64,000 bases of DNA from Lachnospiraceae bacterium. GTDB taxonomy: Bacteria; Bacillota; Clostridia; Lachnospirales; Lachnospiraceae. The stretch lies in contig CAJTHM010000003.1 in the NCBI GenBank assembly GCA_910576125.1, positions 62,001-126,000 of the forward strand, written 5' to 3'. Shown here piece after piece: positions 29,415 through 38,207 of the stretch; position 1 is the first letter of the stretch, and the number at the start of each line of letters is the position of its first letter. Made by a program: the position numbers and the translations under genes. The notes below the pieces were generated by a model. It ran no database searches and was not told the DNA's origin. It was given only the letters and a program-made list of their open reading frames with translations.

Positions 29415-29472
29415 ATCCGCAGAACGGATTTCCCGGATGTCGGCAGGATATAGGACTGGCGTGGAGAGAAGT

Positions 29473-29925
29473 ATGGAAAAGAAAATATACGAGGATTATA
29501 AATACAGCATGCAGGACACCTCCCGGTTATATGTGGGCAGCAAATATACGTTCAGGGAGCTTCTGGACGATGAGGAGATTCCCTTTAAGTTCCGCCTGAT
29601 CATGGAGCGGTATATCCTGCCCGGGGCGGACCTGGAAGATACGTTGGAGACCCATCTGTACTATCTGGCGCCGGACAGTTTTCTGGTAAAAATCTACAGG
29701 CAGATGAAAGCAAGGGTCAAGGTGAACGTCATCCAGGAGAAGAAGCCCCTCTTCGGCTTCGGCGGCGAAGAGGGACGCGGGGCACGCGGCGCCGGAAAGA
29801 AGCGCTATGTGACGAAGCTGCTCACGGTGGAGGAGCTTGCGGACACCCCGCCCGCCCTGAAAGAGCAGCAGGGCTTTGTGATACAGGAAGTGAGCGTCAG
29901 CAAACTGGCGCTGTTAGGACTATAA
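29473..29925 (+). CDS. Conserved-looking protein of unknown function
   Basis: A 150-residue, likely cytoplasmic protein that I do not recognise. It begins MEKKIYEDYKYSMQD, has alternating helix and strand, then a flexible Gly/Arg segment (FGFGGEEGRGARGAGKKR, about 97-115) and a short C-terminal block (LTVEELADTP). No signal peptide or membrane segment. The ATG at 29473 follows GGAGAG; a TTG 69 bases upstream would overlap the sigma-like gene. It lies between the sigma-like gene and the M16C peptidase gene, on the same strand with short gaps, so all three may be one operon. Confidence 0.7.
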   Translation: MEKKIYEDYKYSMQDTSRLYVGSKYTFRELLDDEEIPFKFRLIMERYILPGADLEDTLETHLYYLAPDSFLVKIYRQMKARVKVNVIQEKKPLFGFGGEEGRGARGAGKKRYVTKLLTVEELADTPPALKEQQGFVIQEVSVSKLALLGL

Positions 29926-29956
29926 TGGCAGATTTGAGAGAAAAGGAGCGTAAAAA

Positions 29957-32872
29957 ATGAGGGTAGAAGATTTGACGAGCTATGAGATTATCGAAAAAAG
30001 GAAGATAGCGGACATCGACAGCGTGACCTATCTGTGCCGGCATAAGAAGACCGGAGCCAGGCTGGCTCTGATATCCAATGATGACGACAACAAGGTTTTC
30101 TATATCGGATTTCGCACCACGCCCAAGGACTCCACCGGCGTGGCCCATATCCTGGAGCACTCCGTGCTCTGCGGCTCAAAGGAATTCCCCATCAAGGATC
30201 CCTTCATCGAGCTGGCAAAGGGTTCCCTGAATACTTTCCTGAATGCCATGACTTACCCGGACCGCACGGTCTACCCGGTGGCCAGCTGCAACGACAAGGA
30301 TTTCCAGAATCTGATGCATGTGTATCTGGACGCGGTGTTCTATCCCAATATCTATGAGAAAGAAGCCATCTTCCGCCAGGAGGGCTGGCATTATGAACTG
30401 GATGAGGAGGGGAAGCTTTCCTACAACGGCGTAGTCTATAATGAGATGAAAGGAGCGTTTTCCTCGCCGGACAGCGTGCTGTACCGGGAGATCAGCACGG
30501 CCCTCTACCCCCACACCACATACGCCTGTGAATCCGGCGGAGACCCGGAGGCAATCCCGGAACTGACCTATGAGCAGTTCCTGGATTTCCACAGGACCTA
30601 TTACCATCCCTCCAACAGCTATATCTATCTCTACGGCAATATGGACATGGCCGAGAAGCTGCAGTTCATCGACGAGCATTATCTGTCTTCTTTCGAAGCC
30701 CTGAAAGTGGAGTCGGAGGTGACGGCGGAAGCGCCCTTTGCCCGTCCGGTGCGCAGAGTGAGGGAATTCCCCGTCAGCGAGGGTGAGGACGCCGATGAGA
30801 ACACCTATCTGGCATGGTGCCAGGCTGTGGGGAACAATCTGGACAGGGAGCTTTATGTGGCGTTCCAGATTCTGGATTTTGTCCTCTGCACCGTACCGGG
30901 CGCTCCCTTGAAGAAAGCGCTGATTGACAAAGGGATAGGTAAGGATGTGTTCAGCATCTATGACAATGACCTGAAGCAGCCTTATTTCGGCGTGGTAGCC
31001 AAAGGCACTTCCCTGGCCAGGGAAGAGGAGTTCGGGGCCACCATCCGGGAGACCCTTGCGGGAATCGTGGAAAAAGGATTTGACAAAAAAGCCCTGCTGG
31101 CGGCAATCAACCACTTTGAGTTCCGCTACAGAGAGGCAGACTTCGGGAGTTTCCCCAAAGGGCTGATGTACGGCCTGCAGGCTCTGGGCAGCTGGGTATA
31201 TGACGACAGCAAGCCTTTCATCCACATCGAGGCCAATGAGACATACGCGAAACTTCGGGCAAAGGTGGAGGAGGGATATTTCGAGAAGCTGGTGAAAGAA
31301 TATCTGCTGGAGAATTCCCATGCGGCCATGGTGATCCTGCAGCCTAAGGAAGGGCTGGCGGTCAGGCAGGAGGAGAAACTGGCCGGGAAGCTGGCGGATA
31401 TCAGGAAAAGGCTGTCTGAGGAAGAGATTACCGGCATTCACGGCATGATGGATGCGCTGAACGCTTTCAGAGAGGACGAGGATTTGCCGGAGAACCGGGC
31501 GAAGATTCCCCTGCTGAACAGAGAGGATATGAAGAGGGAGGCGGCTCCTTTGGTAAATGAGGAGAGAAGCCTGGCGGGCGGCAAGGCGCTGTATCATGAG
31601 GTGTTTACCAACGGCATCGGGTATCTGCGTCTGATGTTTGAGGTAAAGGATGTTCCGGCGGAGTATTTTCCTTATATAGGTATCCTGCAGAATGTGTTCT
31701 GCCATGTGGATACGGCCCATTATTCCTATGCGGAACTGAGCAATGAAATCAATCTGGCCGCCGGCGACCTGACAGTGTCCGGCCTTGGATACGCAAATGT
31801 GGAGGATCCCGGCCGCTATACCTTTTTCATGGAGGTCTGTACCAAGGCTCTGTATGATAATCTGTCCAGGGCCCTGGAGCTGATGGAAGAGCTGATACTG
31901 AACAGCAAATTCACGGACAAAAAGAGACTGAAAGAGATTCTGGCGGAGAACAATTCCAGGTATCGGGAATACATGCTGGAATCCGGACACAGCGTGGCTG
32001 TCACCAGGGCGCTTTCCTACGGCGACGCTAAGGGCGCGGTGAACGATGCTCTGACGGGCGTGGGGCAGTACCGTCTGGCGTCCGGGCTGGAGAAAGATTT
32101 CGAGGCCGGGGGAGAGCTTTTGAGCCAGCGGCTGGAGACGCTGTGCAAAATGATTTTCCGCCCGGAAAACCTGATCGTGGACTTTACCGGGGACAGAAAG
32201 GCCTTTGAAGCCCTGGAGCCTTCCATTGCGGCCCTGAAGGAGAAGCTATTCACATGTGAGGTGGAGAAAGGGAGCTATGAGCCGGAGGTATCCCGGAAGA
32301 ACGAAGGATTCATGACCCCCGGACAGGTGCAGTATGTATGCCGTGCCGGCAATTTCCTGAAGAAAGGCCTTCCATACAGGGGAGCGCTTAAGGTTCTTGG
32401 CGTGATGATGGGATATGAGTATCTGTGGACGAACATCCGCGTCAAGGGCGGCGCGTATGGCTGCATGTGCGGATTTGCGAGGACGGGCGACTGCTATTTC
32501 GTATCCTACCGCGACCCGAACCTGGGACAGACCATTGACGTGTATGAAGAGGCGGCAGATTTCATCGAGGCCTATGACGCGGACGAGCGGACCATGACCC
32601 AGTATATCATCGGAACTTTCAGCCAGCTGGACATGCCTTTGACTGCGGCTGCCAAAGGGCGCCGTTCCAGGGATGCCTATATGAGCGGCCTGACATATGA
32701 CATGATTCAGAGAGAACGGGATGAGGTCATCGCGGCGACGCCTGACGACATCCGCGGCCTGGCGGAGTATATCAGAGCTTTCATGAAGGACAATTTCCTC
32801 TGCGTGGTGGGAAGTGAACAGAAAATCAAGGCGGAAGCGGATAAATTCATGATACTGGAGAACCTTTCCTGA
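29957..32872 (+). CDS. M16C zinc metallopeptidase (presequence protease/insulinase family)
   Basis: A 971-residue peptidase of the PreP/Cym1/falcilysin type, a clam-shell of two halves joined by a linker. The inverted zinc motif HILEH gives ligands His64 and His68 and catalytic Glu67; the distal Glu ligand lies in the NEMKGAFSSPDS region near residue 160. The C-terminal half includes RVKGGAYGC, the conserved substrate-binding Arg/Tyr region. Such enzymes degrade short unstructured peptides in the cytoplasm. ATG preceded by AAAAGGAG. No signal peptide. Confidence 0.93.
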   Translation: MRVEDLTSYEIIEKRKIADIDSVTYLCRHKKTGARLALISNDDDNKVFYIGFRTTPKDSTGVAHILEHSVLCGSKEFPIKDPFIELAKGSLNTFLNAMTYPDRTVYPVASCNDKDFQNLMHVYLDAVFYPNIYEKEAIFRQEGWHYELDEEGKLSYNGVVYNEMKGAFSSPDSVLYREISTALYPHTTYACESGGDPEAIPELTYEQFLDFHRTYYHPSNSYIYLYGNMDMAEKLQFIDEHYLSSFEALKVESEVTAEAPFARPVRRVREFPVSEGEDADENTYLAWCQAVGNNLDRELYVAFQILDFVLCTVPGAPLKKALIDKGIGKDVFSIYDNDLKQPYFGVVAKGTSLAREEEFGATIRETLAGIVEKGFDKKALLAAINHFEFRYREADFGSFPKGLMYGLQALGSWVYDDSKPFIHIEANETYAKLRAKVEEGYFEKLVKEYLLENSHAAMVILQPKEGLAVRQEEKLAGKLADIRKRLSEEEITGIHGMMDALNAFREDEDLPENRAKIPLLNREDMKREAAPLVNEERSLAGGKALYHEVFTNGIGYLRLMFEVKDVPAEYFPYIGILQNVFCHVDTAHYSYAELSNEINLAAGDLTVSGLGYANVEDPGRYTFFMEVCTKALYDNLSRALELMEELILNSKFTDKKRLKEILAENNSRYREYMLESGHSVAVTRALSYGDAKGAVNDALTGVGQYRLASGLEKDFEAGGELLSQRLETLCKMIFRPENLIVDFTGDRKAFEALEPSIAALKEKLFTCEVEKGSYEPEVSRKNEGFMTPGQVQYVCRAGNFLKKGLPYRGALKVLGVMMGYEYLWTNIRVKGGAYGCMCGFARTGDCYFVSYRDPNLGQTIDVYEEAADFIEAYDADERTMTQYIIGTFSQLDMPLTAAAKGRRSRDAYMSGLTYDMIQRERDEVIAATPDDIRGLAEYIRAFMKDNFLCVVGSEQKIKAEADKFMILENLS

Positions 32873-32903
32873 TTTCTGGCGTCCATAATAACATAAGACC
32901 GGG

Positions 32904-32936
32904 GCATTTCTGTCAAGGCAGAGTGCCTCGGTCGCA
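32904..32936 (+). terminator. Hairpin after the M16C gene
   Basis: An imperfect long stem: GACCGGGGCA (left) with TGCCTCGGTC (right) plus an inner TCTG/CAGA pair around a TCAA-containing loop. No strong T tract follows. Confidence 0.45.
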
Positions 32937-32993
32937 TTGTATATGGCGTATACAGAACAGTTTCCAAAAGCGGGAACAGGACAGGAGGGAGTT

Positions 32994-34078
32994 ATGAAAA
33001 AAGAAAGCAGGGAAAGCGGAGAGGGAGAAACAGGAATCTGAGGCAGCGGGCGGCAGCGCTGCTGTGCATTCTGGCAGCAGTCATGTACACGGGCTGCGGC
33101 GCCGATGGCGGAGTTTCCGTGAACACAGATAAAAGCAGCCAGAACAGCGCCGGTGCTGTCTATGATATGGGCGGCGGCATGTATGACATGGAGGAGGGCC
33201 TTGAATATGAAGCTGCCGATTCCGCAGTTGCAGAGGAGGGCGCCTCTGAAAGCGCGGGAGTCCCGGAGGGCCGGAAGCTGATTCAGACCGTGAGCCTGGA
33301 GGTGGAGACAAAGGAATTCGAGCAGATGATGTCCTCTCTCGAGACGCAGGTCCGGGATATGGGCGGTTACATAGAGAGCATGGAGACCTATAACGGCAGC
33401 AGCTATTCAAATTATGCCGCCTCCCGCTATGCGAATCTGACCATCCGGATTCCGGCGGCAAAGCTGAATTCTTTCCTGCAGAACGTGTCGGACATCAGCA
33501 ATGTGGTCAGACGCCATGACAATGTGGAGGATGTGACGCTGTCCTATGTGGACATGGAGAGCCGCAGGAATACCCTGCGCACGGAGCAGGAGAGGCTGCT
33601 GGAGTTCCTGGAGCGGGCGGAAACGATAGAAGAGATCATCACGCTGGAGGAACGCCTGTCGGAGGTCCGCTATCAGCTGGAGAGCATGGAGTCCAAACTG
33701 CGCACAATGGACAATCTGATAGACTACAGCACTGTGGAATTAAATGTGTCCGAGGTCAGGGAGCTGACGGATATGCAGGAAAAAGAGCCAGGCCCGGGAA
33801 AAAGAATCGCGGATGGCTTCATGAGGAGCCTGCGGGACATCGGGGACGGCGTGATGGAGCTGGCCATCTGGTTCTTGACGCATATTCCCTATCTGGTGAT
33901 CTGGGGCATTGTGATTGCGGTCATTGCAGTGTGCTGTAAGAAAGCCAGGGCGAAACGCATCAGGAAGAAAGAGGAAAAAGAGCGCGAGGCGGAGGCCGGG
34001 ATGCAGGCCCGGAGGGCGCGGATGCAGGAATGGGAGGCCGGCGCATCTCCGCGGAACGACGGAAAAGAGAAAGAATAA
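32994..34078 (+). pseudogene. DUF4349 lipoprotein with frameshift in the signal peptide (A6 run)
   Basis: The open frame from 33083 encodes a DUF4349 protein (about 331 residues): low-complexity N-terminus, RKLIQTVSLEVETKEFEQMM, paired beta and coiled-coil segments, a membrane helix near 270-290, and a basic Arg/Glu-rich tail. That frame alone lacks a start and signal. Upstream, AGGAGGGAGTT precedes an ATG at 32994 in another frame. It becomes continuous if the A6 run at 32997-33002 had seven As, giving a basic n-region, the hydrophobic run AAALLCILAAVMYTG and lipobox Cys. So the locus is one lipoprotein gene broken by a single-base difference, a slippage product, or a sequencing error. Confidence 0.75.
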
Positions 34079-34141
34079 GGCCGGACGGGACGCCGGGGGG
34101 CCTGACAGATGACGGTAAAGTGAAAAAAGATAGATACACAA

Positions 34142-34170
34142 TTGATTTTTCCGGAAAGCTCTTGTATAAT
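34142..34170 (+). promoter_or_regulatory. Promoter of era-yqzL-recO
   Basis: TTGATT (34142-34147) and TATAAT (34165-34170), spaced 17 bases, 47 bases before era. Confidence 0.7.
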
Positions 34171-34217
34171 GATGAGATGTAGCTTAGATGTAAAAAACAC
34201 AGACAAATGAGGTAGAA

Positions 34218-35132
34218 ATGGAGAATAAATCGTACAAATCAGGCTTTGTCACCTTGATTGGCAGGCCGAACGTGGGAAAGTCCACGCTGATGAACCATTT
34301 GATCGGGCAGAAGATAGCCATCACATCCAACAAGCCCCAGACTACCCGCAACCGTATCAGGACAGTGCTGACCACGGAGGAGGGACAGATTGTGTTCGTA
34401 GATACGCCGGGCATCCATAAGTCCAAGAATAAGCTGGGCGAGTACATGGTGAGCGCGGCGGAGACCACTTTAGACCAGGTGGACGTCATCCTGTGGCTGG
34501 TGGAGCCCTCCAACTTCATCGGGGCAGGAGAGAGGCATATCATCGAGGAACTGAAGAAAGTGAAAGCTCCGGTCATCCTGGTCATCAATAAGACAGACAC
34601 TGTGAAAAAAGACGACATACTTGTATTCATAGACACCTACCGCAAAGCGCTGGACTGTGCGGAAATCGTGCCGGTGTCCGCTTTGAAAGGGGACAATACG
34701 GACGAGCTGGTGAAGTGCATCTTCAATTATCTGCCTGAGGGGCCGGCATTCTTTGACGAGGATACGATCACGGATCAGCCCATGCGCCAGATTGTGGCAG
34801 AGATGATCAGAGAGAAAGCACTTTGCCTGCTGGAGGACGAGGTTCCCCACGGAATCGCCGTGAGCGTGGAATCCATGCAGGAAACTGACAAAATCTGCCA
34901 CATCGAGGCGGCCATCACCTGCGAGAAGGATTCGCATAAGGGAATCATCATCGGAAAAGGCGGACTGATGCTGAAAAAAATCGGCAGCGCGGCCAGGAAA
35001 GATATCGAGGAGATGCTGGAGATGCAGGTGAACCTGAAAATCTTTGTAAAAGTGCGCAAAGACTGGCGCGACAGCGACTATCTCCTGCGGAATTTCGGCT
35101 ATAATCAGAAGGATATCTCAGGCAACGCCTAG
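34218..35132 (+). CDS. era: GTPase Era, ribosome assembly factor
   Basis: A 304-residue GTPase that binds the 3' end of 16S rRNA during small-subunit maturation. G1 GRPNVGKST (about 16-24), G2 region TTRNRIRT, G3 DTPG, G4 NKTD (about 127-130) and G5 SALKG are in order. The C-terminal KH domain has IIGKGG (about 246-251). Normal length. It begins a cluster with yqzL and recO, as in other Firmicutes. Confidence 0.97.
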   Translation: MENKSYKSGFVTLIGRPNVGKSTLMNHLIGQKIAITSNKPQTTRNRIRTVLTTEEGQIVFVDTPGIHKSKNKLGEYMVSAAETTLDQVDVILWLVEPSNFIGAGERHIIEELKKVKAPVILVINKTDTVKKDDILVFIDTYRKALDCAEIVPVSALKGDNTDELVKCIFNYLPEGPAFFDEDTITDQPMRQIVAEMIREKALCLLEDEVPHGIAVSVESMQETDKICHIEAAITCEKDSHKGIIIGKGGLMLKKIGSAARKDIEEMLEMQVNLKIFVKVRKDWRDSDYLLRNFGYNQKDISGNA

Positions 35133-35218
35133 AAAGACCTGCCAGGAAAAGAACGAATATAAAACATTAAAAATGCAGACTCTAGTATGGGAAGTTTGGT
35201 ACTGAGGAGGATGCAGAA

Positions 35219-35407
35219 ATGGAAGAAAGATACTGGAAGCAATTCGAGAGCAGCGGAAAAGTGGAGGATTATCTGTCTTTTGTGTCGAATGTAAGGCAGG
35301 AGCAGACCGAAAAGGGCGATCATGCAGGACTATATATGGGTGACAGGAATCATACTGAAGCAGAGCCCGGCGGGGGAGTACGACAGGCGTATCAGCCTTT
35401 TGACTAG
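35219..35407 (+). CDS. yqzL: YqzL-like small protein
   Basis: A 62-residue protein. The start MEERYWKQFESSGKVEDYLSF fits the short YqzL family (tryptophan, phenylalanine, then Gly-x-x-x-x-Tyr-Leu), and its place between era and recO is the family's usual place. Function unknown. Preceded by GAGGAGG. Its 3' end overlaps the start of recO by 86 bases in another frame; only the first ~25 residues look conserved, and the tail may be extra. Confidence 0.72.
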   Translation: MEERYWKQFESSGKVEDYLSFVSNVRQEQTEKGDHAGLYMGDRNHTEAEPGGGVRQAYQPFD

Positions 35408-35999
35408 GGAGAAAGGGAAAGTGGCGGCTTTCGCCAGAGGAGCCAGAAAGCCGGGCAGCCGTCTGGCAGCGGCCACTATCCCTTTTTCCTTTGGGAACTT
35501 CAAGCTGTACGAGGGCAGGAGTTCTTACACCCTCTCCGAGGCGGATGTGAAGAATTATTTTGAGGAACTCCGGTCAGATTACATCGGCGCCTGTTACGGC
35601 ATGTACTTTGCCGAGGTGACGGATTTCTGCACCAGAGAGGGCAATGACGAGCGGGAGATGATGAAGCTGCTGTATCAGTCGCTCCGGGCGCTCTGCGCCG
35701 CCTCCCTGCCGAACCCGCTGGTGCGTTGTATCTTTGAATGCAGGACCATGGCTGTCAATGGAGAGTTCCCCAGGGATTTCACGAAAGAGGCTTTCGCGGA
35801 ACTGGCAGGGGCAGGCGAGGCGGAGGATTCCACTCTGTATGCGCTGCGTTACATAACGTCCAGCCCTGTTGAGAAGCTTTATACTTTCAATGTGACGAAC
35901 AGCGTCCTTGGGCAGCTGCAGGCTGTGGCAGACAGATATATGAAGCGTTTTGCGGGGCATCAGTTCAAAAGTCTCGAAGTTCTGCAAACTCTGTGTTGA
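35322..35999 (+). CDS. recO: DNA repair protein RecO
   Basis: A 225-residue recombination mediator that helps RecR load RecA on SSB-coated DNA. The N-terminal OB fold shows VTGIILKQSPAGEYDRRISLLTREKGKVAAFARGARKPGSR in separate conserved strands (about 7-48). The helical C-terminal domain follows, with two cysteines near 127 and 139 (LCAASL, RCIFEC) where many relatives bind zinc, but not the full four-Cys site. The length is slightly short. The start overlaps yqzL. Confidence 0.9.
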   Translation: MQDYIWVTGIILKQSPAGEYDRRISLLTREKGKVAAFARGARKPGSRLAAATIPFSFGNFKLYEGRSSYTLSEADVKNYFEELRSDYIGACYGMYFAEVTDFCTREGNDEREMMKLLYQSLRALCAASLPNPLVRCIFECRTMAVNGEFPRDFTKEAFAELAGAGEAEDSTLYALRYITSSPVEKLYTFNVTNSVLGQLQAVADRYMKRFAGHQFKSLEVLQTLC

Positions 36000-36024
36000 A
36001 AAAGCGAATTGTTTTTGGTACAAT
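35996..36024 (+). promoter_or_regulatory. Promoter of the lipoprotein gene at the end of recO
   Basis: TTGAAA (35996-36001, overlapping the recO stop) and TACAAT (36019-36024), 17 bases apart. Confidence 0.6.
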
Positions 36025-36087
36025 ACTATGGAATTGTTAAAAATAGTTTTAACAACTCCTTGAAAATTTGGGAGGATTAGTACGATA

Positions 36088-36696
36088 ATGAGAAAATATG
36101 GAAGACTTGCGGCAATACTTTGCCTGTGCGTCGTATTCCTTGCGGGCTGCGGGGTGGCTAAGGTGCCGGATATCGTGGATACCCCTTCTGTAGCTGTGGA
36201 CAAGGAGGGAGGAGTCACCGTATGGCAGGTGGGAGTGTTCGATCATACAGATTATGTCCTCTCAGAGCTCCAGGATATGGCCAGAGAGGAAGCGGCCCGG
36301 TTCAACAGCACGTCAGGAAAATCGGACGCTGTGGCTGTGGAAAAGGTGGAAGCGCTGGAGGACGGCAGCGGAAAGGTCGTGGTGGCCTACCGTTTTGACG
36401 GATGGGAGAGCGCGGCCGCGTTCCTTGGGGAGGAGATTTACTTTGGGACTGCATCCGGTGCGGCCGGAGAGGGACGCATGGACGGGGCGGCCTTAAAGAG
36501 TGTAAAAGATAACGCGCCGCTTTCGGAAGAGCAGGTGAAACAGGACACGGGCAGCAGTGTGCTGATTACGGATATCAGGGGCAACGTCTACTGTCCCGGA
36601 AAGGTGACTTATATCAGCGAGGGGGCGTCCGTGAATTCGGACGGCAGCATCAATACATCGGGTGCGGAAGGAACTGTGTGCATTTTGTATCAGTAA
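36088..36696 (+). CDS. Lipoprotein of unknown function
   Basis: A 202-residue secreted protein. The signal peptide has a basic start (MRKYGR), a hydrophobic core and lipobox FLAGC, so Cys21 should be lipidated and the protein anchored outside the membrane. The mature part repeats an acidic, alanine-rich pattern and ends with an all-beta stretch (GKVTYISEGASVNSDGS). No known domain recognised. It is followed 30 bases later by the glycyl-tRNA synthetase gene, but the link is probably only read-through. Confidence 0.8.
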   Translation: MRKYGRLAAILCLCVVFLAGCGVAKVPDIVDTPSVAVDKEGGVTVWQVGVFDHTDYVLSELQDMAREEAARFNSTSGKSDAVAVEKVEALEDGSGKVVVAYRFDGWESAAAFLGEEIYFGTASGAAGEGRMDGAALKSVKDNAPLSEEQVKQDTGSSVLITDIRGNVYCPGKVTYISEGASVNSDGSINTSGAEGTVCILYQ

Positions 36697-36726
36697 ATAT
36701 AGAAGACAGAAAGGTATGATTTCGAT

Positions 36727-38115
36727 ATGGAAAAGACAATGGACAAAATCGTGGCGCTGGCGAAAGCGAGAGGCTTCATCTATCCGGGTTCGGAGATATA
36801 CGGCGGCCTTGCCAACACATGGGATTACGGCAATTTAGGCGTTGAACTGAAGAATAATGTAAAAAAGGCGTGGTGGCAGAAATTCGTGCAGGAGAATCCT
36901 TACAATGTAGGCGTGGACTGTGCGATTCTGATGAACCCCCAGACATGGGTGGCCAGCGGCCATCTGGGCGGCTTCTCGGATCCGCTGATGGACTGCAGGG
37001 AGTGCCATGAGCGTTTCCGGGCGGATAAGCTGATAGAGGATTACTGCGCGGAGAAGAATATCCAGCTGGAGGAGAGCGTGGACTCCTGGAGCCAGGAGAA
37101 GATGAAAGATTTCGTGGAGGAGAACAATATCCCCTGTCCTGGCTGCGGCAAGCACAGCTTTACGGACATCCGCCAGTTCAATCTGATGTTCAAGACGTTC
37201 CAGGGCGTCACAGAGGACGCCAAGAGCGTGGTATATCTGCGCCCTGAGACAGCCCAGGGCATATTCGTGAACTTCAAGAATGTGCAGAGGACTTCCCGGA
37301 AGAAGATTCCTTTCGGCATCGGCCAGATAGGCAAGTCTTTCCGCAATGAGATTACGCCGGGCAATTTCACATTCCGCACCAGAGAATTTGAGCAGATGGA
37401 GCTGGAATTCTTCTGTGAGCCGGGCACGGATCTGGAGTGGTTCCAGTACTGGAGAGGCTTCTGCAGGGACTGGCTGCTGGCTTTGGGCATCAAGGAGGAC
37501 GAGATGCGGCTGCGCGACCACAGCCCTGAGGAACTGTGCTTCTACAGCAAAGGGACCACGGATATCGAGTTCCTGTTCCCCTTTGGCTGGGGAGAGCTGT
37601 GGGGGATTGCCGACAGGACGGACTATGACCTGACCCAGCACGCCAATACCTCCGGGGAGGATATGTCCTATTTTGATGATGAGAAGAAAGAGAAGTACAT
37701 ACCTTATGTCATCGAGCCGTCCCTGGGCGCGGACAGGGTAGTGCTGGCTTTCCTGTGCGCGGCTTATGACGAGGAGGAGCTGGAGGGCGGCGACATGCGC
37801 ACCGTGCTTCGTTTCCATCCCGCGCTGGCGCCCGTGAAAATCGGCGTGCTGCCTCTTTCCAAGAAGCTGGGTGAGGGCGCTGAGAAGATTTACGCACAGC
37901 TTTCCAAGAAATACAACTGCGAGTATGACGACAGGGGGAATATCGGCAAGAGATACCGCCGTCAGGATGAAATCGGTACGCCGTTCTGCGTCACCTATGA
38001 CTTCGACTCTGAGACGGACGGCTGCGTGACCGTGCGCTTCCGTGACTCCATGGAGCAGGAGAGAGTCGCAATCAAGGACTTGGATGCCTATTTCGCGGAT
38101 AAATTTGATTTTTAA
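36727..38115 (+). CDS. glyS: Glycyl-tRNA synthetase, dimeric (alpha2) type
   Basis: A 462-residue class II synthetase that charges tRNA-Gly. Class II motifs are visible: motif 1 near [21 protein letters not shown], motif 2 with [21 protein letters not shown] (about 200-221 in parts) and motif 3 [10 protein letters not shown] (about 337-346). The anticodon-binding domain forms the last ~100 residues ([12 protein letters not shown]). This is the single-chain GlyRS of Firmicutes and archaea, not the alpha/beta enzyme of E. coli. Confidence 0.97.
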   Translation: MEKTMDKIVALAKARGFIYPGSEIYGGLANTWDYGNLGVELKNNVKKAWWQKFVQENPYNVGVDCAILMNPQTWVASGHLGGFSDPLMDCRECHERFRADKLIEDYCAEKNIQLEESVDSWSQEKMKDFVEENNIPCPGCGKHSFTDIRQFNLMFKTFQGVTEDAKSVVYLRPETAQGIFVNFKNVQRTSRKKIPFGIGQIGKSFRNEITPGNFTFRTREFEQMELEFFCEPGTDLEWFQYWRGFCRDWLLALGIKEDEMRLRDHSPEELCFYSKGTTDIEFLFPFGWGELWGIADRTDYDLTQHANTSGEDMSYFDDEKKEKYIPYVIEPSLGADRVVLAFLCAAYDEEELEGGDMRTVLRFHPALAPVKIGVLPLSKKLGEGAEKIYAQLSKKYNCEYDDRGNIGKRYRRQDEIGTPFCVTYDFDSETDGCVTVRFRDSMEQERVAIKDLDAYFADKFDF

Positions 38116-38207
38116 GGAATGGATGGACTTTGGGGGCAGAAGGATTCTTCTGCCCTTTTTGTAATGTGCCGCAATGGCAGAGAGAACAGCAAAGCAGGAG
38201 GCTTGAT

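Noticed and set aside
29404..29472. Longer TTG start for the 150-residue protein
   Set aside because: It overlaps the sigma-like gene and has no ribosome site, while the ATG at 29473 does.
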